A stretch of DNA of 64,000 nucleotides. It comes from Paenibacillus sinensis (lineage in GTDB: Bacteria > Bacillota > Bacilli > Paenibacillales > Paenibacillaceae). Made by a program: the position numbers and the translations under genes. Shown one piece after another: positions 36,849 through 45,881 of the stretch (position 1 is its first letter; the number at the start of each line of letters is the position of its first letter). The notes beneath the pieces are model-generated. The model was given only the letters and a program-made list of their open reading frames with translations, was not told where the DNA came from and searched no databases. Where the stretch lies: NCBI RefSeq assembly GCF_019904155.1, contig NZ_JAHCMB010000188.1:1-64000 (forward strand). The letters run 5' to 3'.

Positions 36849-37736
36849 TTATTTGAAATACTGCTCAAGCCGGTTCAAAAAGATGTTGAGCACCTTGTGA
36901 TTGGCGTTATCCGCCGAACGTACGGCGTAAAAGAAATGCTTCTTCGTTGTTGGCACATCAAGGCGGAGGGTGACGACATCGCCGCTCGCCCTGATCCACG
37001 GGTAGCCTCGAAGCGAGAAGTCTGTTGCGACAGTAATAGCTATGTCTTCCTTGACCGCCTTGTGGATCGCTTCGACTTGATTGGTTTTGAACAGAATGTC
37101 CACGGAGCTGCCGAACTGAGAGACCAGTTTGGTAACATATTTATCGTCATACAGCACAAAGCTGTAGTTTAACAGCTCGGCGGGGGTGACGCTTGTCTTG
37201 GCGGCGAGAGGCGAGTGCTTGCTGACTCCGATTACAAGGTTGCCTTCCATGATCTCGTCAAAATAGAGGTCCGGGTACTTCTCAATATCATTGGACAGCA
37301 GTACAAAGGCGGCGTCCAGACTGCCGTCCTGAATATCGCGCATCAGCCCGGCAGTGTTATCTTCAATAATTTCAATCTGCAGGTTGGGGAATTCCTTCTT
37401 CATCTCGGTCAGCACGTCCACCAGCAAGGCGATCGGTCCGGGAATCGTGCCGATTCGTACTTTGGCATTGTTGATCTGGGTATAATTTTGCGCCTCGGTG
37501 CGCAGTTCCTGCACTTCTTTCAGAATGTTCCTTGCTTTTTGAATGATCATTTCCCCCTCAGGGGTGGGGACTGCGCCCCGGCGGGAGCGGTTGAAAATCA
37601 ACATCCCCAGCTCCTGCTCCAACAATGTTATCGCCCGGCTGACTCCGGCAACGGTCATCAGGCGTTTATGGGCGGCATGGGTGAGCGACCCGCTTCGCGC
37701 CACTTCCACTATGCATTCCAATTGCTCCAGATTCAA
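36849..37736 (-). CDS. LysR-family transcriptional regulator
   Basis: A 295-residue regulator with the N-terminal helix-turn-helix (MNLEQLECIVEVARSGSL and AHKRLMTVAGVSRAITLLEQ) and a CysB-type effector domain. A perfect 14-bp palindrome lies 15 bases upstream of its start, suggesting autoregulation. The target is unclear, because the divergent neighbour is a broken TetR gene. Confidence 0.9.
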   Translation of the reverse strand: MNLEQLECIVEVARSGSLTHAAHKRLMTVAGVSRAITLLEQELGMLIFNRSRRGAVPTPEGEMIIQKARNILKEVQELRTEAQNYTQINNAKVRIGTIPGPIALLVDVLTEMKKEFPNLQIEIIEDNTAGLMRDIQDGSLDAAFVLLSNDIEKYPDLYFDEIMEGNLVIGVSKHSPLAAKTSVTPAELLNYSFVLYDDKYVTKLVSQFGSSVDILFKTNQVEAIHKAVKEDIAITVATDFSLRGYPWIRASGDVVTLRLDVPTTKKHFFYAVRSADNANHKVLNIFLNRLEQYFK

Positions 37737-37751
37737 TGCCTCACACTTCCC

Positions 37752-37765
37752 TTTAGTTAACTAAA
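37752..37765. promoter_or_regulatory. Palindrome upstream of the LysR gene
   Basis: TTTAGTTAACTAAA is a perfect 14-bp palindrome ending 15 bases before the LysR start codon (minus strand). It is a candidate operator. Confidence 0.4.
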
Positions 37766-37928
37766 AGTCAACTATTATCAATTAAACTGAAATTTATTTA
37801 AGTAAAAATATATGCTAAGATGTGCACGGAGTCAACTTCTGACCTGCTGAAGAGTCTTGGTGACTCGTAAATTGACCCGATGACGAATTTAGTCAGAGGC
37901 TCAGAGTTTATCGGAAAGGAGGAGCTCC

Positions 37929-38122
37929 ATGTCGGAAAGCGCAAGGCGAAGGATCGTTCTTTCGGCCGCTTCCCGTTCGTTCCTGCGTTTCGGCTACAAG
38001 GCAACGACGATGGACGCGGTGGCCAAAGCCGCCAGGGCAGAAAAGGGGGCCGGACCGGCGAACCGCTCAACCAAGAGCATGTTCTGGCAAGCATGGAACT
38101 TCTGGCCGGAAAGCTCGGATAG
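37929..38122 (+). pseudogene. Broken TetR-family regulator (N-terminus only)
   Basis: The frame from ATG 37929 reads ARRRIVLSAASRSFLRFGYK and TTMDAVAKAARAEKG, a typical TetR helix-turn-helix beginning, preceded by AAAGGAGG. At about 38045 the family match ends. Another frame of the following DNA gives NQEHVLASMELLAGKLG, resembling the next helix. The gene then stops 30 bases before a YhgE/Pip transporter gene. Both a frameshift and loss of the effector domain are needed to explain it. It was presumably the local repressor of the transporter. Confidence 0.6.
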
Positions 38123-38198
38123 TGTTGGGAGGAACGCCTTTACGGTCCATACCCCTTTGGGTATTTGAAATAAATATAAAGAGAACAGGAGAAAAACC

Positions 38199-40382
38199 AT
38201 GCGTGGACTGAATGTGTTTGCCCAGGATGTGAAGAGGATGCTTCGCAGCCCGATCACCCTGATTACGCTTATTGTTGTTGCGTGTCTGCCGATTCTATAC
38301 AGCGGAGTTATGATCAAAGGAGCCTGGGACCCTTACGGGAAGCTGGATCAGCTCCCCGTCGCCGTCGTCAATCTGGATGCCGGAGCCGATTACGAAGGAA
38401 CGGCACTGGAGGTTGGCAAGGATCTGGTAAAGGAGCTTAAGCAAAGCGACAGCTTCAAATGGTCATTTGTGACCGCAGAAGAGGCGAAGAAAGGAATCGA
38501 GAGCAACCAATATTATATGACGGTTACGATTCCGAAGGATTTCTCGGAGAAGGCAACGACGCTGATGTCGGATCGCCCCGAGCAGGCGGAAATTATCTAT
38601 GAGCCGAACTGGGATTACAATTATGTCGCCGGACAGATTGGCGCTAACGCGGTTAAAGAGATGAAGACCAATCTCTCGGCGAAGCTTACCGAATCGTATA
38701 CCCGCAGCATGCTGGAGCAAGTACAGCAAATCGCCAGCGGACTGAATGAGGCGGGTAACGGGGCGAGCCAGCTTGGCAGCGGCGCCGGCCAGCTTAAATC
38801 CGGCGTTGATACGCTGAAAGCCAACCTGGCTAAGCTGGCAGACGGCTCGCTTCAGATGGAGAGCGGCGTGAAGCCGCTCACGGAGGGGGCCACGAAGCTT
38901 CATACCGGAACAGCTTCGTTATCAAGCGGGGCATCCACCCTGGCAGACGGGCTGAAGCAGCTGTCAGCGGGCGAGAAGCAGCTTGAGACGGGAGCGGCGA
39001 GTGCGAAGCAGGGAGCCAGCCAGCTGGCGGATGGCCTTGCGGCTTCCTCCCAAGGCAGCCGCAGCCTGGTCGCCGGCCTTGAGAGTTCTTCGGCAGGCGC
39101 GGCTCAGCTCGCTTCGGGCCTGCAGTCATCCGCCGAGGCCAGCACGCAGCTCGCCGGCGGCGCGCAGCAACTGGCCGCCGGACTGGAACAACTGGCCGCG
39201 GCCAATCCCGAGCTGGCGCAGAGCACGCAGGTGCAGCAGCTTCTGGCGGCCAGCCGCCAGCTGGCGCAGGGCAGCGAGAAGCTTAGCGCCGGCCAGCAGC
39301 AGTTGCTGGAGGGCAGCCAGTCGCTGGCCTCGGGCCAGCAGAAGCTGCTGGAAGGCGGGCAGCAGCTGAACGCCGGCGACCAGAAGCTGCTGCAGGGAGC
39401 GCAGCAGCTGGCGGCCGGGCAGAGCAAGCTGACCGGCGGCCTTCAGCAGTTCGGCGCGAAGCTGAACGAAGCGGCAACAGGCGGCGCACAGCTGGCCTCC
39501 GGCGCGGGCAGCCTGAACGACGGCGCGGCCCAGCTGGCGACTGGCCTTACGGCGCTTAACGGCGGCGCGGCCAGCCTGGCGGACGGCTCGCAGCAGCTGG
39601 CTTCCGGCGCAGGTCAACTGCAAAGCGGCACCGTCAAGCTGAGCAGCGGCCTTGACGAGCTGACCGGGAAGCTTACAGAAGCGGGAAGCAAGGCGGGAGA
39701 CGTTAAGTCCGATGACGCCATGGTCAGTATGTTCGCCCAGCCGGTAAAAATCACCGAGAACACGGACCGGAAGGTGACTTTGTATGGGCAGGGCATCGCA
39801 CCTTATTTTCTGTCAATGGCATTGTTCGTCGGCGGACTCGTGTTGACCGTGGTCGTTCCGACACGGACCACCAGTGTTCCCGGCACCAGCCGATTCGGCA
39901 GCTTCTTGAGCCGGACGCTGACGTTCGTGCTGATGAGCCTGGCCCAATCGCTTATAGCCGGACTGATTCTGCTGTATGGAGTAGGGATTGAGGTGAAGAG
40001 CGTCCCGCTGTTCCTGACCTTCGTCTTCATCACCAGCCTGACCTTCCTGATGATCATCCAGTCGATCGTCACCTGGCTCGATCAGCCAGGCCGGTTCGTA
40101 GTCATCATTCTGATGATTCTGCAGATCACCTCCAGCGCCGGAACGTTCCCGCGCGAGATGCTGCCCGGATGGATGCAGAGCCTGAATCCCTTCCTGCCGA
40201 TGACGCACAGCATAAAGGGAATGAAGGCGGTCATTTCCATCGGCGATTACGGAATGATGTGGCATCAGGCAGGCCTTCTTCTCAGCTACGCGGTGGCCTT
40301 CATGCTGCTGACGCTGGTGTTCTTTTTACGCCAAGGCAAGGGCCGTAATCACAATGAGCAACAGGAAGCGGTAATTGCCTGA
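38199..40382 (+). CDS. YhgE/Pip-family membrane protein
   Basis: A 727-residue protein with one N-terminal membrane segment (about 20-40) and a large external region. Five membrane segments follow in the C-terminal about 190 residues, as in YhgE/phage-infection-protein and ABC-2-type exporters. Residues about 185-480 are a long series of short helical repeats of the LxxGxxxL type (QLASGLQSS, QLAAGQSKL), encoded by very GC-rich repetitive DNA. AACAGGAG precedes the ATG. Homologues take part in secretion or serve as phage receptors; no substrate can be assigned. It is followed by a terminator. Confidence 0.88.
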   Translation: MRGLNVFAQDVKRMLRSPITLITLIVVACLPILYSGVMIKGAWDPYGKLDQLPVAVVNLDAGADYEGTALEVGKDLVKELKQSDSFKWSFVTAEEAKKGIESNQYYMTVTIPKDFSEKATTLMSDRPEQAEIIYEPNWDYNYVAGQIGANAVKEMKTNLSAKLTESYTRSMLEQVQQIASGLNEAGNGASQLGSGAGQLKSGVDTLKANLAKLADGSLQMESGVKPLTEGATKLHTGTASLSSGASTLADGLKQLSAGEKQLETGAASAKQGASQLADGLAASSQGSRSLVAGLESSSAGAAQLASGLQSSAEASTQLAGGAQQLAAGLEQLAAANPELAQSTQVQQLLAASRQLAQGSEKLSAGQQQLLEGSQSLASGQQKLLEGGQQLNAGDQKLLQGAQQLAAGQSKLTGGLQQFGAKLNEAATGGAQLASGAGSLNDGAAQLATGLTALNGGAASLADGSQQLASGAGQLQSGTVKLSSGLDELTGKLTEAGSKAGDVKSDDAMVSMFAQPVKITENTDRKVTLYGQGIAPYFLSMALFVGGLVLTVVVPTRTTSVPGTSRFGSFLSRTLTFVLMSLAQSLIAGLILLYGVGIEVKSVPLFLTFVFITSLTFLMIIQSIVTWLDQPGRFVVIILMILQITSSAGTFPREMLPGWMQSLNPFLPMTHSIKGMKAVISIGDYGMMWHQAGLLLSYAVAFMLLTLVFFLRQGKGRNHNEQQEAVIA

Positions 40383-40396
40383 TTAGTGCTCCATAA

Positions 40397-40436
40397 CCTC
40401 CCGAGGGCTTTCACAGGCCTTGCCGGGAGGTTTTTT
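40397..40436 (+). terminator. Terminator after the YhgE-like gene
   Basis: CCTCCCG pairs with CGGGAGG and is followed by TTTTTT. It lies 13 bases upstream of the 27-bp operator in front of the AraC gene. Confidence 0.85.
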
Positions 40437-40448
40437 ATCTTCCCAATC

Positions 40449-40475
40449 GTACATGCAGGGCCTACCCTTATGTAC
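40449..40475 (+). promoter_or_regulatory. Activator site and -10 region of the AraC gene (site A)
   Basis: A 27-bp inverted-repeat element with outer arms GTACAT and ATGTAC and inner AGGGC/ACCCT lies 25 bases before TATGAT (40501-40506). It differs at only four positions from the element at 55820-55846 in front of the MMPL gene, where TATGAT follows after 24 bases. Flanking bases are also similar. It is probably bound by the response regulator encoded at 55115. Confidence 0.65.
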
Positions 40476-40535
40476 AATGTTGTTATTGCGCTGTTTTGAG
40501 TATGATAGAGATATAAGGCTGCCCGAGGTGATTTC

Positions 40536-41741
40536 ATGCATAAGACGGATATGTACTTCTTGATGGATTCTTTCTATAATTTGACCGGGCTGCCCATACG
40601 CCTCTATAAGAATGGAGCTTTAATGAGGATGCTGCCCGATGTTCCGCCCTATTTGGAACCCTTGAGACAACCCATCTCAGTTTTGCTTCAAGATTCAAAC
40701 AGAGTCAGCTATCAGGTGACCGGGCATTTTCTGTTCTGTGGCAAAGTCGGAACCCTTGATGCGGACAGCGGCTTCATCATTGGTCCGGGCTATAATATCC
40801 CATTAACGCATGGGCATCTGAACAGGATTATGATGGATTCCTCGATCCCCCATCCCTATCTGGCGGAATTTGAAGAATTCCTGTCCGAAATCCCCCTGAT
40901 TTCGTTTGAAAGCTTTTTGAATGCGTTATGTTTTTTGAATTTTTCCCTGAGCCGGACACGGGTGAGCGTTGAAGAATTACTGCTGCTGGGGAATAAATTT
41001 CACAGCTTCGGGACCGACATCAAACATAATCTGACCGAAGCCCTGTACGATTCCGATGAAGCGCTGTACCGTCATGGCACATATAATCTGGAGCAGCAAA
41101 TGCTCGCTTATGTTCGCGGCGGAGACACCGACAAGCTGAGCGCCCTATTCGAGAATTCGGTACGAAGCAAGGCAGGAACGATTGCCAAGGATACGCTTCG
41201 CCAGGAAAAAAACATATTTATCATAAGCAGCACCCTCGTTACCCGGGCAGCGATTGAAGGCGGCCTGGATGTGGAAACGGCGTATCAATTGAGCGATATC
41301 TACATTCAGCAAGCGGAAGGCATCTCTTTGGTGGATTCGCTGTCTCTGCTTCGCCAGCAGATGGTTCTGGATTTTGCGGAAAGAGTCGCCAAGAACAAGC
41401 TTCCTTCGAACGCTTCATCCGTCACGATCAAATGCATTCAATACATTAAGAAAAACATCAATACCATCCTTCTGGTTCATGATATCGCGCGTGATCTTGG
41501 AGTGAGCGCTTCCTATATTTCCAGCAAATTTATTAAAGACACGGGAATCAGCCTGAACACGTTCATTAATATGGAGAAGCTGGAGGAGGCCAAAAGGCTG
41601 TTGGCGTTCTCCGATAAATCGTTAAGCGAGATCAGCAGCTATCTTTGTTTTTCGTCGCAGAGCTATTTTCAGAACTTGTTTAAAAAGCATGTGGGAATGA
41701 CTCCCCTGAAATACAGGAATACTTCCCGGAATCGCACATAG
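40536..41741 (+). CDS. AraC-family transcriptional regulator
   Basis: A 401-residue regulator. The N-terminal about 290 residues form a sensing region with no membrane segment. The C-terminal about 100 residues are the double helix-turn-helix of AraC proteins (LVHDIARDLGVSASYISSKF and SSQSYFQNLFKKHVGMTPLK). It precedes a glycosidase-transporter operon by 216 bases and is its likely activator. Its own promoter carries the shared two-component site A. Confidence 0.9.
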   Translation: MHKTDMYFLMDSFYNLTGLPIRLYKNGALMRMLPDVPPYLEPLRQPISVLLQDSNRVSYQVTGHFLFCGKVGTLDADSGFIIGPGYNIPLTHGHLNRIMMDSSIPHPYLAEFEEFLSEIPLISFESFLNALCFLNFSLSRTRVSVEELLLLGNKFHSFGTDIKHNLTEALYDSDEALYRHGTYNLEQQMLAYVRGGDTDKLSALFENSVRSKAGTIAKDTLRQEKNIFIISSTLVTRAAIEGGLDVETAYQLSDIYIQQAEGISLVDSLSLLRQQMVLDFAERVAKNKLPSNASSVTIKCIQYIKKNINTILLVHDIARDLGVSASYISSKFIKDTGISLNTFINMEKLEEAKRLLAFSDKSLSEISSYLCFSSQSYFQNLFKKHVGMTPLKYRNTSRNRT

Positions 41742-41804
41742 CTTGCAGCTTCGGGAGTACAAATTTGATAATCATGGATAAAGGCGATTTGTTGCAGGTA
41801 TTTG

Positions 41805-41819
41805 GACCTGCGGCAGGTC
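41805..41819. other. Palindrome between the AraC and GH3 genes
   Basis: GACCTG-CGG-CAGGTC is a perfect 6-3-6 inverted repeat followed by GCCGTTTTA. It could be a weak terminator of the AraC gene or a regulator-binding site for the sugar operon. Confidence 0.4.
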
Positions 41820-41957
41820 GCCGTTTTACTGCGAGGGCCTGATTCACGGTTTCTTCCAAGGTAGAGATGTCTTCAATAAATGCAAAAAAGTTAATGAAAT
41901 TACAATACGGTTTCCCCGGGACCACCTAGACTGAAATTAAGCACCAAAGGGGGGGAA

Positions 41958-44402
41958 ATGATGAATAACACAAAAAAACTTCTAGGTAAAATGACGATTG
42001 AGGAAAAGGCTGCCCTGCTCGAGGGGGTGGATTCATGGAACACCAATTCCATTCCCCGCATCGGCATACCGAAGCTCTTCCTGACCGACGGTCCGCATGG
42101 GCTTCGCAAGGTCCGGACGGCAAACGGCGGTTTCTCTGTCGCTGACAACGAGCATTCGACGGCCTTTCCGACTTCTGCGACTGTTGCCTCTTCATGGGAC
42201 CCGGACCTGGCTTTCCGTATGGGTGAAGCCATTGCGGAAGAATGCCTCGCGGAAGAGGTAGACGTGCTGCTCGCGCCCGGCGTCAATATCAAGCGCAGCC
42301 CATTGTGCGGGCGGAACTTCGAATACTACTCGGAGGACCCGCTGGTCTCTGGCATGTTCGGCTCGGCATTTGTGCGGGGAGTCCAGAGTAAGGGCGTCGG
42401 AGTCAGCGTCAAGCATTTTGCCGCCAACTCCAATGAGAATTACCGGTTCATAGGCGACAGCGTTGTCGATGAACGCGCACTTCGCGAGATTTACCTCCGG
42501 GCTTTTGAAAGCGTAGTAAAAGAAACGAAGCCCTACACGGTCATGTGCTCCTACAATCGTCTGAATGGTACGTTCGCCTCGCAAAACAAGCTGCTGTTGG
42601 ATACGATTTTGCGCGATGAGTGGGGATATGACGGCGTTGTGATGACCGATTGGGGCGCAACCAGCGATCGTGTCGAAGGTGTGCTTGCCGGCTGTGACCT
42701 GGATATGCCGGGAGGTGTATGGCATAACCGGAAATCGGTCATTGAAGCTGCCAAGAGCGGGAGATTGCCGATGGATCAGCTGGATCAGGCTGCCGGCAGA
42801 ATGCTCAAGCTGATTGACCGATGTACGGCCAAGCGGCCGAAGGGCGGATATGACGCCGAGAAGCATGCCCGGCTCTCCTGTGAGATCGCCAAAGAGAGCG
42901 CCGTCCTTCTCAAGAATGATGGCACTCTACCGCTCAGAGGCAGCGAGAAGCTGCTCGTCATCGGCGAGATGTTTGAGAAAATGCGGTACCAGGGAGCCGG
43001 GTCCTCTCTGATTAACCCGCCCATGGTGATTACACCGCAGAATGCCTTTGACCGCCGCGGCATTTCGTACGTCTATGCCAAAGGCTATCGCTGCTTCTAT
43101 ACGGAACGGGACGCCGGGCTGGAGAAGGCCGCTCTTGAAGCGGCAGCGCAAGCCGATACCATTTTGTTCTTCGGCGGTCTGTCGGACTTCGAAGAGAGCG
43201 AAGGCTTCGACCGGGAGCATATGAGAATGGGGGAGAACCAGACCGAGCTGCTGCGCGCCCTGGTTGAGACCGGCAAGAAAGTGGTGCTCGTCCTGTTCGC
43301 GGGCGCTCCGGTAGAATTGCCTTCCTGGGAAGGGCTTTCCGCAATGCTGGATATGTATTTGCCCGGGATGTACGGCGGAGAGGCCGCCGCGGCATTGTTG
43401 TACGGCGAGGCGACGCCATCCGGCAAGCTGACGGAGAGCTGGCCTATGCGTGTAGAGGATTCGAGCAGTTACGCCGACTATAACCGCAGCTCCGTGTCCC
43501 GGTATTACGAAAGCATCTATGTCGGTTACCGTTATTATGACAAATCAGGAACAGCGCTACGCTTCCCATTCGGATATGGATTGTCCTATACGTCGTTTCA
43601 ATACAGCGGCCTGTCTGTCAGCGAAGCGGGCGGCAGCATTCAGGTATCGGCCGAACTGACGAATACCGGAGACCGTGACGGCTCCGAGGTCGTCCAGCTA
43701 TATGTAAGCAGCAACACAAGCAAGGTATTCAAGGCTGCCAAGGAGCTTCGCGCTTTCACCAAAATCTTCGTGCCCGCCGGCGAGACGAGAACCGTCACCC
43801 TGGCCTTCAAGAAATCGGATTTGTCCTATTGGAACGTCAAGCTCCGCAGCTGGGTGCTGGAGAACGGCGCCTACGACATCTGTCTTGCCGCTTCAGCCGC
43901 TGATATCCGCTTGATGGCGCCGCTGAACGTAACGGACGGAGCCGATGCAGCCAGCCCGTATTCATCGGGAATCACAGCCGCTTATGCCACACCGCCGCGC
44001 AGCATCCCGTCCTGCTTCCCGGAGCTCGTTGGCTTCCCTGTTACGGAGACGCAATCCGGCTCACGCGAGCCCCTGACACTGGAATCCCGGCTCAGCGAAT
44101 TCAAGCGATCTGTTATGGGGCGGATTCTGTATAAGGCGGTTATGAGTGTAATTCAGAAGGAGTATAACAAGGCGCTAGCCATGCCGGATTCGCTTGAACG
44201 GGACACAAGGCTGAAGAACTCCCACTTTCTTGTCAAAATGATGCCGTACAACTCTATCCGTTCCATGTGCATGTCATCCGGGGGCAAGTTCACTTACCAG
44301 ACAGCCATCGGTTTTGTGGAGCTGGCGAACGGCCGTCTGCTTCGAGGTATGAAAGCATTCTTGAACAAGGATAAACCGCTGCCGCTGCCGGCCGACCAAT
44401 AA
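41958..44402 (+). CDS. Glycoside hydrolase family 3 (beta-glycosidase)
   Basis: An 814-residue intracellular GH3 enzyme, with no signal peptide. The N-terminal barrel shows LTDGPHGLR, VKHFAANSNENYR and the catalytic nucleophile D231 in VVMTDWGAT. The C-terminal alpha/beta domain and a fibronectin-III-like domain (SEVVQLYVSSN) follow. A further about 120-residue helical extension ends the protein. The family cleaves terminal beta-glucosides or beta-xylosides. It is first of a three-gene operon with a symporter and a rhamnosidase. Confidence 0.92.
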   Translation: MMNNTKKLLGKMTIEEKAALLEGVDSWNTNSIPRIGIPKLFLTDGPHGLRKVRTANGGFSVADNEHSTAFPTSATVASSWDPDLAFRMGEAIAEECLAEEVDVLLAPGVNIKRSPLCGRNFEYYSEDPLVSGMFGSAFVRGVQSKGVGVSVKHFAANSNENYRFIGDSVVDERALREIYLRAFESVVKETKPYTVMCSYNRLNGTFASQNKLLLDTILRDEWGYDGVVMTDWGATSDRVEGVLAGCDLDMPGGVWHNRKSVIEAAKSGRLPMDQLDQAAGRMLKLIDRCTAKRPKGGYDAEKHARLSCEIAKESAVLLKNDGTLPLRGSEKLLVIGEMFEKMRYQGAGSSLINPPMVITPQNAFDRRGISYVYAKGYRCFYTERDAGLEKAALEAAAQADTILFFGGLSDFEESEGFDREHMRMGENQTELLRALVETGKKVVLVLFAGAPVELPSWEGLSAMLDMYLPGMYGGEAAAALLYGEATPSGKLTESWPMRVEDSSSYADYNRSSVSRYYESIYVGYRYYDKSGTALRFPFGYGLSYTSFQYSGLSVSEAGGSIQVSAELTNTGDRDGSEVVQLYVSSNTSKVFKAAKELRAFTKIFVPAGETRTVTLAFKKSDLSYWNVKLRSWVLENGAYDICLAASAADIRLMAPLNVTDGADAASPYSSGITAAYATPPRSIPSCFPELVGFPVTETQSGSREPLTLESRLSEFKRSVMGRILYKAVMSVIQKEYNKALAMPDSLERDTRLKNSHFLVKMMPYNSIRSMCMSSGGKFTYQTAIGFVELANGRLLRGMKAFLNKDKPLPLPADQ

Positions 44403-44414
44403 GGAGTGTTCGAC

Positions 44415-45881
44415 ATGAAAGGAATGAAAGCGTTCTTCCAGGCTAAATCACTGGATTCCCGCATCACTTCGCAGGGAACCGCAGCCAAGGAACATTGGCT
44501 GGGTTATTTGATCGGACCGTCAGGAGCACTGCTGCTGAATGCGGTCCTGGCCGCTTATTTGAATGTGTTTTATACGGATGTCCTGGGCTTGACCTCTGTC
44601 GCAGGCGGGGCGTTTCTGGTCGTGTTTCCGATCGTCTCCAAGGTGCTGGATGCCATCGCCAATTTCGTCATGGGTTATCTCATTGACCGTACCAGAACGA
44701 GACAAGGAAAGGCGCGTCCGTATTTGCTGCTGGCTGCTCCGCTTCTGATGCTATCGGGCATTCTCCTGTTTCTTGTCCCGCAGGCTGATACCAAGGTCCA
44801 GGTGATATGGATTATTGTGTCCTACAATCTGTATTACTCCATTGCCTTTACAACTTACAACGTCAGCCATAATTTGATGGTGCCGCTGTCCACCCGCGAC
44901 AGCAGCCAGCGCGGCAAGCTGTCCGTATTCAGCCAGATTTCAACGATAATGATGAGCGGCATTATTGTCGCGCTGATCTTTCCAATGTTCATCCTCCCGA
45001 TCATCGGGGTGGACAAGAGCCGGTGGATCACGGTCATGTGCATCATCTCCATTGTGGCCCTTCCGCTGACGCTGCTTGAATACTTCTTTACCAAGGAACG
45101 GGTTACGGCTGAAGCCTCGGACCGAAGCGAGGAAGGCAATGTGCCGTTTCGCAGTCAGTGGAAGGCGGTCATTACCGACAAGTATATGATAATCTTTTTA
45201 AGCTATTTTCTGATCTACACCTTTGCGGTATGCCTAAAAAACCTGAGTCTTGTATATTACTGCAACTATGTGCTTGGCACGTACAACGACGGGATCACAC
45301 AGATGCTGATTTCCGTTGTTGGCGGAGTTCCGCTCGGCATTGGAATTTTTGCCGTATGGCCTCTTGCCAAAAGATTCGGCAAACGGAACCTGACAATGGC
45401 CGGGTTTGTCTTTGTCGCCCTTGGGAGCGCTATATGCTGGATCTTTCCGGCCAATATGCCGATTGTGCTGGCCGGGCAATTTATTAAGAATCTGGGTCTG
45501 CTGCCCAGCGCTTATATCATTATGGCGCTATTCGCCGATACGCTGGACCATATGGAATGGAAATACAAATTCCGCTGCGATGGCATTGCGATGTCCATCT
45601 ATACGACAATTTCCGTAACGATGATCGGAATCTGCACGGGTATATTTAATGGATTGCTGGCATCCGCCGGCTATGCAGCACCATTTTACAACCAGTCGGG
45701 AGCTCTTGTCTCTGCGCAGCCTGAGGCGGTTCAGCATATCATCACCTTTTCTTTTGTTGGATTGGAAGCGCTTACCAGTCTAGTTCTGGTTGTGCTGCTG
45801 GCTTTCCTGAATGTGGAGAAGAATCTGGACAGCAAGCAGCAGGAGATCAGCGCCCGCCGGGAGGAGAATTTATATGCTTAA
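44415..45881 (+). CDS. GPH-family sugar:cation symporter (MelB-like)
   Basis: A 488-residue permease with about twelve membrane segments, of the glycoside-pentoside-hexuronide:cation symporter family. It shows [20 protein letters not shown] between helices 2 and 3 and [20 protein letters not shown] in the second half. ATG 44415 has AAGGAG eight bases upstream; a GTG nine bases earlier is less likely. Its place between two glycosidases suggests it imports their oligosaccharide or glycoside substrate. Confidence 0.92.
   Translation: MKGMKAFFQAKSLDSRITSQGTAAKEHWLGYLIGPSGALLLNAVLAAYLNVFYTDVLGLTSVAGGAFLVVFPIVSKVLDAIANFVMGYLIDRTRTRQGKARPYLLLAAPLLMLSGILLFLVPQADTKVQVIWIIVSYNLYYSIAFTTYNVSHNLMVPLSTRDSSQRGKLSVFSQISTIMMSGIIVALIFPMFILPIIGVDKSRWITVMCIISIVALPLTLLEYFFTKERVTAEASDRSEEGNVPFRSQWKAVITDKYMIIFLSYFLIYTFAVCLKNLSLVYYCNYVLGTYNDGITQMLISVVGGVPLGIGIFAVWPLAKRFGKRNLTMAGFVFVALGSAICWIFPANMPIVLAGQFIKNLGLLPSAYIIMALFADTLDHMEWKYKFRCDGIAMSIYTTISVTMIGICTGIFNGLLASAGYAAPFYNQSGALVSAQPEAVQHIITFSFVGLEALTSLVLVVLLAFLNVEKNLDSKQQEISARREENLYA

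Noticed and set aside
38750-39660. Repetitive GC-rich DNA as a CRISPR-like or satellite array
   Set aside because: The repeats are short, imperfect and in frame, encoding LxxG-type helical repeats of the YhgE-like protein. There are no unique spacers.
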